A DNA stretch of 64,000 nucleotides, taken from positions 1 to 64,000 of the forward strand of contig JAQBNT010000138.1 in NCBI GenBank assembly GCA_028288445.1, written 5' to 3'. This stretch comes from Hymenobacter sp. (GTDB lineage: Bacteria; Bacteroidota; Bacteroidia; Cytophagales; Hymenobacteraceae). The position numbers were made by a program, and so were the translations under genes. The notes beneath the pieces are model-generated. The model had not been told where the DNA came from, searched no databases, and saw only the letters and a program-made list of their open reading frames with translations. The stretch's first letter is position 1. Each line of letters starts with the position of its first letter. Positions 27,901 to 33,784 of this stretch are shown piece after piece.

Positions 27901-29293
27901 GCCCCCAGCCGGACGCTAAGCCCGGGGCCATGCCGGCCAAAGGCAGCAGGGGAAATACCAGGGGCTGGCCCAGCGGCAGCGCACCGGTTTCTACGGCTAC
28001 CAGCGTGGCGGCCGGCGCATCGGCCAGGGCTTCGGCGGCAGCCAGGCCGCGGGCCGCCGGCTCATAAAAAAGGTGTTTTTCGGCCTCGTTCACGTAGCGC
28101 AGCGGCTGGCTGGCCACTACCTGCACCCAGCTGGTCGAGCCCGGTTTTAGCGCGGGCTTCGCCGTTCCCAGGCGGTGGGCGGGCTCCAGGGCTGTGTCAA
28201 AGGCAGGCGCTTTGGCCGCATCAAAAACGGTCGGCACGAAGGAGGCGTTGCCCGCCACAAACCGCAGGCGGGCCTCGGCGCTTCCCGGAATCCGCAGGTA
28301 CTGGCTGCCCGTCTGGCTGAGCAGAATCTGCCAGTCCGCCCCGCCATTGTCGAGCAGCTGAAAGTCGCCCTGGGGCGCAAAGTAGCTTTTGGTGCTGTCG
28401 TCGGTGTCGGAGGGCTGCTGCTGAATAACAAACCGCGGCGGCTGCACATCGGCGGCGGGCGCTGGCACGCGCACGCGCACCGGCGCGCCATTGCTCTGGG
28501 TGAAGGCGGTGGCAAAGTCGGCCGCCGACTCGATGGCAATGTGCGTGGCGGCGCTGTGCTTGGAGTTGCCAAACGGATGCGCTTCCAGGATTAGGGAAAC
28601 ATCCGACGGGGGAGAGCTGGCCGATGCAAAAAATGCAAACGGTAGGTAAGCGGCCTCCTTTTCCCCTTCCGTGTGTTGGTAGTGAAAGAGTACGCCGATG
28701 TGGTCGGTTGGAGCTGTGGAAGCAAGAATTTCATTTACCGCCAGCACCAGCCGGCCGGCCTGTGGCCCGGTTAGCGGCACTGTCACTGCTGCTTGCACCG
28801 GCAGCTGCGCATCAAGCCCCGACCCTAAACTCTGAATAGTGGCTTCATTCTGCTCAAACAGAATCCGGTCATCGGAAAAAGTGATTTTAGCCGAGGAAAT
28901 AATATCAAGCTTAAACCCAAAGCTTTGAAAGGGTTCATTAACAACTATGCTGCTTGGCTGCCCGCCTGTAGTAGCGGCATTCACATACACGTATCCATTT
29001 CCACCTTGCCGCCCTTGCTCATCTACCGCAACTATGAATGAGAGTTGGCCCGCAACGGGAGGATGGAGAATATACGCTGCTATGCTGGCAAGCACTGACG
29101 CGGGAAAATCCTCGGCGCGATAAGCGGCCGGCAGCAGAATGACGCCCAGCTTGTTCTGGCTCCATAATACCGGCAGGTTGTCCAGCGTCTCGCCGCCGTT
29201 CTGATGCCAGAACAGGTAAGGTAATGCTGACTGTCCGAGACCGTCGCGAACCCCATACAGATGTGGCGTGCCTGGTAGTTTATAAGCTTTCAT
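18998..29293 (-). CDS. Giant 3431-residue protein with C-terminal M15-like peptidase domain
   Basis: This is one uninterrupted frame of 3431 residues. Its start overlaps the lipoprotein stop by 14 bp. There is no N-terminal signal. About residues 930-1420 are dense in alternating hydrophobic strands and Gly (for example VGFALRVGLGRQFNRG and GYVDFGIIKASIHILVEV). This suggests a beta-barrel, groove or long beta solenoid; from memory it recalls large proteins annotated with DUF6603, unverified. Residues from about 1500 to 3200 are Ala/Leu/Pro-rich. The last 140 residues hold TSTYRSKAYNQ, SFHQRFQAIDF and FVHLDTRG, matching the zinc site of M15 D-Ala-D-Ala carboxypeptidases. I infer a large delivery or scaffold protein ending in a peptidoglycan peptidase. 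Confidence 0.75.
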   Translation of the reverse strand: MKAYKLPGTPHLYGVRDGLGQSALPYLFWHQNGGETLDNLPVLWSQNKLGVILLPAAYRAEDFPASVLASIAAYILHPPVAGQLSFIVAVDEQGRQGGNGYVYVNAATTGGQPSSIVVNEPFQSFGFKLDIISSAKITFSDDRILFEQNEATIQSLGSGLDAQLPVQAAVTVPLTGPQAGRLVLAVNEILASTAPTDHIGVLFHYQHTEGEKEAAYLPFAFFASASSPPSDVSLILEAHPFGNSKHSAATHIAIESAADFATAFTQSNGAPVRVRVPAPAADVQPPRFVIQQQPSDTDDSTKSYFAPQGDFQLLDNGGADWQILLSQTGSQYLRIPGSAEARLRFVAGNASFVPTVFDAAKAPAFDTALEPAHRLGTAKPALKPGSTSWVQVVASQPLRYVNEAEKHLFYEPAARGLAAAEALADAPAATLVAVETGALPLGQPLVFPLLPLAGMAPGLASGWGPKLEELMVSPARHAFIATQPAALRVTALVAADPDPLCYFRVTPQGFVIVYAELEGREHYYFLLFSASVEGHTLHAGQPLLQLRKEIEQFVFIREPDEDYIKSLLRDQLMLVTSAKRHSLGRELQTKLRIRILDEEYVFDWFDKVAEAGYFLQKYHDQPLNQLLEQTGLWSNYASYRTGVKELKEGVDDYLARVQQKPAVKELLHDILNAPHWRGMLVMDTPVQLPSVIKELMRGVPVSLTCLAFEGSQVLSDIRQLEVRKPSFTALISYENPDDFEPSPPEQLADYQVSELFILFRNAEIVDFRCTIKLKIKHLFAEALADPEQLIVLRGTYSNGPDGERYVFAADTSYQLDFPATSLLQKIQLNRIEYTGSKSGDKQQFQFTIDGKLYFNSGNLPDLPIDLLSIQEIDFSNLALCWFKDGLANIKLDMPQLSFNFDSARLRDTANSLLSAFPLKFKQFHFSTIPLSVGSLGFQCFGIGDLPNVDFQFGFSFELNLGVLGGLAAGLKDLKAAVFLGWQPGQGTYQMAYGIRFPDFEGKDLQIGIESFIRITLRELTLRFEAGQLFFHSPDVRVDLLGQSYPKSTDSRIGALIFRPKKTGSRTPKTAWLIGYTKSNAEEKEDIFIGAGQRFLESSQLTKLATTDAAVGAMEKLLGSLKPDTAMPPEGMPATVTAAILQQYNEKLDWLFALRLKGVFSVLDVSLALYDPELYGLFLHLPTMGNLSVDIMYKKLGPGVGEWSTDLTLPDSLRNWDFGAVAITVPSLFVAIYTNGGFRVDVGFPRGLDYSRSFVVQAGPFIGWGGFYFAMTRGGVPNTFCEQSYPAVAVGFALRVGLGRQFNRGMLKAGLSVSVFGVLEGAANFAPGQSVLKPHELYLSGVVGIIAEVYGYVDFGIIKASIHILVEVSTGFRLQTNQATLLFIEAGVHVKIRLVIGSFKIFGKRFQISISLSFSTTLRFDWQLGTTTPCVPAGQALAAPAAPQRLQTLVAAQQKPLLELFFYFEYTQADGTLQALPMLSLAEKSVVNNADGRQYPLSFAALVGYLEDRIWQAAAAQVPGPAGAITYDNLREYEKTIAEQDYAQIFLGTAAETLFTYQFAGLAELRQDEVQAGVGYVASFFPMLPGVVLKSGLFSQDGGEIDYSRVQVSAGYKQALQQYFEQLFVHREASAAVDALAVAPPVALAQLMLEDYLEMLFKSVVDTHLARVEMAYQHAHSPDGPPAVQRFSSLPAAEQVKAYNDLNARINRFVRHGLQLPVDANFRLREPIFRYLKQQFPVGATPPEVALYYGGSRQLEVQPDYSPELSQVQLTEPLHSSVGPLLRWAHQDYTSGLTLAVLLRAAPNHKQGFIPVSAAVRSRLRQRLQPGQPRIPAPVFQLFRHHDQQVKSEVQVGYRPGTLLEFTVAPAASPGPGAADAGDFYALRGFTAERLLPLLDLLQAPATLREISLHYAAADELHAEYKLYTGSTAGIQLFKVNLSTESAPPIEDNGQRLLNTTDEAPEKYFAAASEPRAFLEILSASGIINQEGIFLQLPGLPATAAGRLSIALFVQSEPTAGSPADKPGALQPYHTHLHPAQELPDGMEYYWKTADWQQYIPVRPPAVVAFAVQRPAVVELPDSEPDKMKIARQTLENLYSLLDFTLQSQAAGQPDFQAIAGHNTLPVSPATKHEDEDTWHYEQGIRVPTPNGNRYERVGDVFRLAFGWRDVYGNPLAGLGFEGPPETLQYVDLLLGPNSWPGTVPAYTIPADNRVALTLSQGLQPEMWPANPTGQKAVANILSTYQQALEQQQGPGLTAIARVELRTSDGLPLAETRTELPAAPLLTTYLQGAIQALEDIRDGHFAQLTLAPVALRLTAAGTGTILVGFRAADERLAYLSNSPKLQVDGKDAAPGTYHLEQGVFVLDAKKMYQTYGQPKAEYVDVKLTLVSPWGLLLARQALTLPLGSTALSGLLNPAYLAVTIQTERAKKLVPAELHPDQLALTPSIVGADAVQQLLTEVLPGYAGATVSAKEASKPEHAFAEAVEQRLGGKTLRLGTGLDNAGQQRYWLIPRSWTDLRLTVKPTAPDYTVYAPRPVLNRLFSMTQKVDLPADSGSSLPATRASLDLDVLFRRVLLGLDRLLEHQQLPGLAAPLPAGPGPTALDELLAAKQAVARWYPTKRLASLYEGAPAAKLPEAQEGLRQQMLRKSEHAYLQDMVLSYRLQGPARMPSQPCRLQLEVQQQPVAPPADATDVSIAPLKVELAHDAPAPELLLKVNYTRNDFAPGSDPLISFQQTLVPTYLEHSIQKVDAPGAYEYSRWIKLHLADPAGARLDLRADKVQIVQRQYPALPAVSRHACLPEAALAGGTWPQLLQSTRRWRYQLELIGPSIGQDKGYVALYFGAQATFALQQAEAWNEAECIAAAAEVWTALEPRLQSPPDALTQALAVQFARYLRALETAPTVPEPAAGASQGLAGYRQTVHLAYRLVTKNGSVTGLYIQPAGDAAVLSGMADTTRKDSVELVYAAPDPQDATKSIEKRTSYSYLRTEAGEWLFGLDAGQPAVALTALRRVALLTPPLDLLDVTDAETGIYLTRNESLLQGKKIAKEYIYTTEEFRSARPLRPFVEHAAPLVYAQAGASRKPGCYALLHETFAALLETAGPLAAAPVVASCECYFLYKLPHQTDWLQATRRGIFLKESIAGSEPAMSTALAELSNELSGWAQEFRPVGEGALGLDITLSLNAGPLLLHLPYVVLPLSAFTFEPTAKPAALTAQASTPALPPDLLQDVVGRLDTIQQLLLAQTPLPDDLHDQAELTDNNQNLTGPLALPLASSQDQRLEQFIDGLQLAHFRGREFTPYWSRVHNGVQNSIPPEELWPNIVPTLVVLNALRQQLGASITLTSTYRSKAYNQAVGGEPNSFHQRFQAIDFTCAAGSPCSWAAALRQYRNTLFTNPHTGETFRFQGGIGTYRRQNFVHLDTRGSQANWYGKGDSPCPTT

Positions 29294-30710
29294 CGGTATA
29301 GATTCTGTCGCCAGCTTTTAAGTAGAATTTGCCGAAGGAAGCCCGGAGGGAATCGGTGCCAGGGAAGCGCACCTGGGTGTAGCTCGCCTCGGAGGGGCGC
29401 TCTACCCGCACCTGCTTCAGGGGCTTTTTCTGGAGTTGAGCCTGCCCTAGGGAGTCACTCAGCACGTTTAGAAGTGTGCTGCCAAGCCTGGCAAATCCTT
29501 TTTTGCCGTTCAGATAGTAGGGCACTTCCACCGCTATCTGCGCAGGCCAGATATAGAAAGACCTCTCTGGTAGTTTCCTGCTTGGAGTGGCCATACTGGC
29601 GGCAAGCTTTTCCCAGGAAGCGCCGCAGGTGAAGCTGGTTTTTGGCGAACTATTGTACCACATATCCGGGTCACTGAGCTTAGCAGCATAGGTCATCGAT
29701 AGCAGTGCCGGGACCGTATCGGTTTGAATGCTGATGTAGCGCGCCGAAAATGCGTTTAGCTGGCAGAGACTCTTAAAAAAGGTGATGCCTAGTTTCTTTT
29801 TTAATTCGCTGGAATCTCGCGTTTCAGGGAAGGATTTATGATAGATAGCATCGTAGGCGCAATCGGCGAAATGCAGGCTTCCATCCATCGGGCTTACCCG
29901 AACAATGGTAGACTCGATAATACCTAGTGGCGAATACAGCCACTGGCTCCACGTTCTGTCCTGGGCGGGTGGGAAAGGCCGAACGGTAGGTGGCTTTGTC
30001 GTATCAATGACAACTGCAGCCTTGTTGAGCCGGCTGAACGTTGTTACTATTTTCAAATCCGGCACCACGAGCACGCTGTTTCTGCCGGGCAATGACGGGC
30101 CGGCATATTCCGTCAGGCTCAGGTGGGCCGGCTGGGGGGCCTGCTCAAATACGGTTCTTACTACCTCCTGCGGATGATGTCCCTTTGGCCAGTCGGCCTT
30201 TTGCCGCGCCTCGTCCAGCGCGATGCGTAGCTGCCCCAGCATCGCGTAAAAGCTGCGGTCGCTGGAGCCGGGGCCGTAGAGCTTATCCAGGTTGAGCACC
30301 ACGTACAGGTCGTTGCGGTGGCGGTGCACCGCCGTGTAGTCGTTGAAGGTTGAGCCGGCCAGCTTTAGCAAGCTAAACCGGTTGAATACTCGGGGCTTTA
30401 GCTTTTGCTTATTCAGCCACTCGTTGTAGGCCGAGGTTCTGGAGGGGCTTCCTTTTCCGGCAGCGGTCGGCGCTGGACTGGTATAGAAATCCTCTATCGG
30501 TACTACGTACAGCCCGGTCAGCACCCGGCTATCGAACTGCCCCCAGTACACATGGCCGGGAATGCGCCGCAGGTATGCCTGGGGCAGCAGGTACGCCTGG
30601 CCTTTAGCGGCGGCCCCGCCAATGTCAACCATCGTATAGCGCGCCGAATTGCAACCCGCCAGCAAGGCCAGCATCAGGCAAATGCCAGCTATAAAACGCG
30701 AACTGCCCAT
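29280..30710 (-). CDS. Lipoprotein of unknown function
   Basis: The ATG at 30710 (MGSSRFIAGICLMLALLAGC) gives a lipoprotein signal with lipobox LAGC and a mature N-terminal Cys; the upstream in-frame GTG at 30716 is less likely. The 476-residue product has no domain I recognise. Segments such as FNDYTAVHRHRNDLYVVLNL and KVLANLNL-like strands suggest an alpha/beta globular protein on the periplasmic face or the cell surface. It is the only gene in this block with a lipobox and overlaps the giant gene, so the two products probably work together, for example with this one as membrane docking site. Confidence 0.75.
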   Translation of the reverse strand: MGSSRFIAGICLMLALLAGCNSARYTMVDIGGAAAKGQAYLLPQAYLRRIPGHVYWGQFDSRVLTGLYVVPIEDFYTSPAPTAAGKGSPSRTSAYNEWLNKQKLKPRVFNRFSLLKLAGSTFNDYTAVHRHRNDLYVVLNLDKLYGPGSSDRSFYAMLGQLRIALDEARQKADWPKGHHPQEVVRTVFEQAPQPAHLSLTEYAGPSLPGRNSVLVVPDLKIVTTFSRLNKAAVVIDTTKPPTVRPFPPAQDRTWSQWLYSPLGIIESTIVRVSPMDGSLHFADCAYDAIYHKSFPETRDSSELKKKLGITFFKSLCQLNAFSARYISIQTDTVPALLSMTYAAKLSDPDMWYNSSPKTSFTCGASWEKLAASMATPSRKLPERSFYIWPAQIAVEVPYYLNGKKGFARLGSTLLNVLSDSLGQAQLQKKPLKQVRVERPSEASYTQVRFPGTDSLRASFGKFYLKAGDRIYTDESL

Positions 30711-30787
30711 GGCCACTAGCTAATTAGGGTTTTGTGTATGCTTGACCACCACCATGCCGCCGCAATGCCCGGACTGCCTGCGGGCTA

Positions 30788-31516
30788 TCAGGCCGTTTTG
30801 CTGCCGGTAGCGGCGGCCAGTTTGGTAAAGCCGTAAGGCAACACCCCAATGCCCAGCGACAGGAGCACCGTTACCAGGCCGTCGAAGGACGGAATGTTCT
30901 TGTCCGGGTAGGCAAAGGCATGGTAGATGCCGTAGGAGGCCAGCGAAATACCAATGGAAACCCCGGCGTAGCCCGACATGAACACAATCAGGCGGCTGGC
31001 ACTGGTTATGGGTTTGGCTACTTCGCTGGCGGGAGGCGTACCGTCGGCCCCTTCATTATTCACGGCTGGGTCCGACGCGTCTGGTTTAGGCTGTGTATCG
31101 GTGTTGGCCAGCGGCTGCGTAAAGGCCTCCGTAGCCACCGTCTTTCTGAGGGTGGTTTCGCTGGTCTGGTTCTGCTGAGCCAACGCGGCCATCGGCGCGT
31201 CTTGCCCTTGTTGAGCGGGGGTGTTGGTCTGCGGCTTAAGCACTTGCTGTACCACCGCTGTCCGCAGCAGTCGCGCGCGCTCGCCTTCTTTGTTAATCGT
31301 TTCTTTGTCAGCCAGGGCTCCTTCCAGGGTTATGTTGCTGCGCCACAGCCAGTACAGCATCATCAGGTGCATGAGTAGCGGGCCCAGCACAATTACCCAT
31401 TGCCCTCCCATTAAGCGTAACGGTTCATCCGCAGGGGCGGCCTGCGCAGCTAGCGGAGCGAACAAGGCCAAGAACACCAAACCGTGCCGGCCATGAAGGA
31501 AAGTGAGCGATGGCAT
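30788..31516 (-). CDS. Multi-pass membrane protein beside the muramidase
   Basis: The ATG at 31516 gives MPSLTFLHGRHGLVFLALFA, a signal-like segment with possible cleavage after AQA. Two alternative starts lie upstream. Further hydrophobic segments are WVIVLGPLLMHLMMLYWLW, RLIVFMSGYAGVSIGISL and LVTVLLSLGIGVLPYGF. A long Gln/Thr/Pro-rich hydrophilic loop separates the second and third. No family is recognised. Its size, topology and position after a GH25 muramidase and before a lipoprotein recall holin-like proteins, but this is context only. Confidence 0.65.
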   Translation of the reverse strand: MPSLTFLHGRHGLVFLALFAPLAAQAAPADEPLRLMGGQWVIVLGPLLMHLMMLYWLWRSNITLEGALADKETINKEGERARLLRTAVVQQVLKPQTNTPAQQGQDAPMAALAQQNQTSETTLRKTVATEAFTQPLANTDTQPKPDASDPAVNNEGADGTPPASEVAKPITSASRLIVFMSGYAGVSIGISLASYGIYHAFAYPDKNIPSFDGLVTVLLSLGIGVLPYGFTKLAAATGSKTA

Positions 31517-31618
31517 GTGCAGAAAGAAATGAAGGTGAAAGCACAAAAAGCACCCGTGCGAACCCGTTAGGGGCCTTACGCGTCGGAATATTCAGGCAGG
31601 CCTGGCCATGGCAGTGCC

Positions 31619-33004
31619 TTACCAGGGCCAGGCCTGCCTGAGCTGCGCCAGCGTGCCCTGAAACAGGCTGCGGTCGGCCCCGCTCGTGCCCGGCGTTGCG
31701 CGCGGCTCCGGCCCGCTCAGGCCATCCGTATATTGCCACAGGGTATAGGTGGGCCATATTTGCTGCGGAATGGCCAGCGGCTCTTTGGCGTAGCGGCTGT
31801 ACCAGAGCGGGCAGTTGGCCAGCACCGCATCGGGCTTGTTGCCCACGCTTTCGCGCAGCAGGCTTCCACCGTACACTACCGGCCAGCGCCCCGTACGCTC
31901 TTTAATAGTCCTGACGAACTGCTGGGCCTGCTGCTGGGTCATGTTGCTGCCCGCCGTGCTGGCTTCCCAGTCCAGGGCTATTACTTCGTCATTAGCCGGC
32001 TGGGCAAACTCCAGGAAGAACTCCGCCTGTCGCACCGGGTCATCGCCCGACGAATAGTGGTAGCACCCCCAAAGCAGCCCTTGCTCTTTGGCGAGCTTGC
32101 GGCGTTCGTGGTACGTTTTGTCCTTAAAGGCAAGGCCTTGCGTTGCTTTATGAATGACGGCCGCTACCCCCGCCGCCTTCACCCGCGCCATGTCGATGGT
32201 GTGGTGGTGAGAAGTATCGATGATGCCGCTAAAGCCGGCGGGCAGTGCAGTGGCTGCCAGGGCCGTGGGAGCCTGGGCAGGCGTCAGTTTCCGGGCAGCG
32301 GCCTCAAACTGACGGCTCATCTGCCGCAGATAAGCCGCCTGCCCGCGTAAGCTGGCGGCGCTTGCGTCCGGGCCTTCTACCAGCGCCAGCTGCAAAGCGG
32401 GAATAAGCCCGTCAACAACTGTCGCTTCCTGCTCAAACCGGGCCAGCAGTTTGGGCCGCGTATTGGGGCCGCTTTGGTCAAATACCCTTTTCCAGTTGTC
32501 GGCCCAGTAGGTAGCATGGGCGGCCGGACCGCTACCGATGACCCCGGGAATGGCCGCAAAGGCAATTCTGGCTAAGTAAATCCCGAACAGGTCGTTTGCT
32601 TTCGCCCCGCCCAGCAAATCTTGCAGCAGGTTGTCGGCCGGCCAGGATTGTCCGATATCGGCTGCCGCTTTTTCCAACGCCTCCGCCGTGCAATTGCCAA
32701 CCCTGGCTAGCTCCGTCAGAAATTTATCCGCCCCTTCCCGGCGTTTGGCGTAGGCCACGGCCTCTTTGGCGCGCAGTGGCTCAAACTGAAAAAAGCTTCG
32801 GCCGGGGCCGACCGGGTTTTGCTTCCGCTGTTTCAGAAAAGCTCCCTCGTGCCAGGCGACATGCAGTAAAAACCGCCGCAGATTGTCCTTCGAAATCTCA
32901 TTTTCATTGGGCAGAAAAAAATTGACGGCACTAGTCAGGAGGCCCCACATGGTAGCCACCCGTGCTTTATCTTTTCCAGCGGTATCAACGTTTTCTGCAG
33001 CCAT
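31619..33004 (-). CDS. GH25 (lysozyme-type) muramidase with helical N-terminal domain
   Basis: The 461-residue protein has a GH25 catalytic barrel from about residue 215. It starts FSGIIDTSHHHTIDMARVK, with the conserved Asp, and carries the catalytic D-x-E pair in VIALDWEAS near residue 345; WGCYHYSSGDDPVRQAEFF lies between. GH25 enzymes cut the MurNAc-GlcNAc bond of peptidoglycan. The first 210 residues are helical and contain WHEGAFLKQRKQNPVGPG, which looks like a second lysozyme- or transglycosylase-type region. There is no Sec signal. It heads the 33004-16324 unit and has a palindrome 73 bp upstream. Confidence 0.87.
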   Translation of the reverse strand: MAAENVDTAGKDKARVATMWGLLTSAVNFFLPNENEISKDNLRRFLLHVAWHEGAFLKQRKQNPVGPGRSFFQFEPLRAKEAVAYAKRREGADKFLTELARVGNCTAEALEKAAADIGQSWPADNLLQDLLGGAKANDLFGIYLARIAFAAIPGVIGSGPAAHATYWADNWKRVFDQSGPNTRPKLLARFEQEATVVDGLIPALQLALVEGPDASAASLRGQAAYLRQMSRQFEAAARKLTPAQAPTALAATALPAGFSGIIDTSHHHTIDMARVKAAGVAAVIHKATQGLAFKDKTYHERRKLAKEQGLLWGCYHYSSGDDPVRQAEFFLEFAQPANDEVIALDWEASTAGSNMTQQQAQQFVRTIKERTGRWPVVYGGSLLRESVGNKPDAVLANCPLWYSRYAKEPLAIPQQIWPTYTLWQYTDGLSGPEPRATPGTSGADRSLFQGTLAQLRQAWPW

Positions 33005-33077
33005 TCTTAATTACTCGAAAGCTCTAACCGGTGAATGTTTGTGATGGTAAAGGACCTCCACACCGCGCCCCCGTGCA

Positions 33078-33093
33078 TCAGTGCCAGCACTGA
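33078..33093. promoter_or_regulatory. Putative operator, copy 3 (TCAGTGCCAGCACTGA)
   Basis: This perfect 16-bp palindrome is identical to copy 1, including flanking bases on both sides (21 bp shared, 33075-33095). It is 73 bp upstream of the muramidase start, nearly the same spacing as copy 2 to the glycyl-radical enzyme. No clear Bacteroidota -33/-7 promoter could be picked out nearby. Confidence 0.55.
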
Positions 33094-33099
33094 ATATAT

Positions 33100-33590
33100 T
33101 TAGCTTGTTCTCAACCGTGAAGCAGGATTAGCACCGTTTGAGATGTGCTCGCACCGGACCCCGCCCCGTGTGCCGCTCACGCGGCATGCCGCCGGCCGCC
33201 AGCACCTCGGAGATGCGGGCGAGGGGATGTGCTTTTACGAAGCAGGTACTTGCTCAGCGCCGGGCGGCCCGCAGCCGGCGGGTGCCGTAGCGGCCGGCAC
33301 GGCGCGTCAAAGCCGCCGGCGCTGCCACCGGGCACCCGCACCCGGCCTTGACGGCGGGCGGGTGGGAGGGACGTCACCAAACGGACTTGAGCAGCGGGGG
33401 CGTTGGCTTTTACCTGGGCGTGGCGAGGCGCGGCGGCCAGCAGGAGCAGCAGGCCAGGAGGCGTTGGCGCATGGCGGTAGCGATGGCGCTGGTCGGGCCA
33501 GGGTAGAAGGCGGCTGGAGGCGAGGCGGGTTCTCCTGCGTCTTCCTGCTTCGCCTCGCTACACGCCACGCACAGGACCGGGCGCAGACAC
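33100..33590. other. GC-rich gap, possibly a decayed gene
   Basis: No intact gene is supported. On the minus strand one frame gives GLLLLLAAAPRHAQ, like a signal peptide end, followed by VKANAPAAQVRLVTS. Another frame nearer the left side gives VKAHPLARISEVLAAGG. This suggests a secreted protein gene broken by frameshifts, but composition bias alone could produce it. The long plus-strand frame here is low in complexity and unconvincing. Confidence 0.25.
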
Positions 33591-33600
33591 GGAGTTGAAT

Positions 33601-33674
33601 GAAATGTATTCTATCAAAACTCAAAATACATTTCACGGCTGAAATGTATTTTGAGTTTTGATAGAATACATTTC
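33601..33674. repeat. Perfect 74-bp AT-rich inverted repeat
   Basis: Two 35-bp arms (33601-33635 and 33640-33674) are exact reverse complements around CGGC. Each arm itself begins with GAAATGTATT and ends with its complement, so the half-site occurs four times, and AAATACATTTT follows once more at 33675. The AT richness contrasts with the surroundings. No T run follows, so it is not a standard terminator. It could be a paired operator, a recombinase site or a miniature mobile element. Confidence 0.85.
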
Positions 33675-33784
33675 AAATACATTTTACACGACGGAGTTGC
33701 TTGGGAAGTCGGGATTAAAGCGGGCTGTCGGCTTTGTTGCCGGCTGTCCGCTCAGGTAGCCGCCGGCTTTCGGGGAGCTACGCG

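Noticed and set aside
16324-33004. Prophage or contractile injection system
   Set aside because: Muramidase, amidase and a holin-like protein are present, but no terminase, capsid, sheath, tube, baseplate or AAA ATPase of those systems is seen.
872-33004. T9SS sorting domains on the island enzymes
   Set aside because: I looked for PNP-type C-terminal domains in these products and found none; they occur only in the genes at 35030, 39008 and 51256.
33143-33598. 151-residue plus-strand frame in the intergenic gap
   Set aside because: Arg/Gly/Ala-rich with no domain; the gap fits decay or non-coding sequence better.
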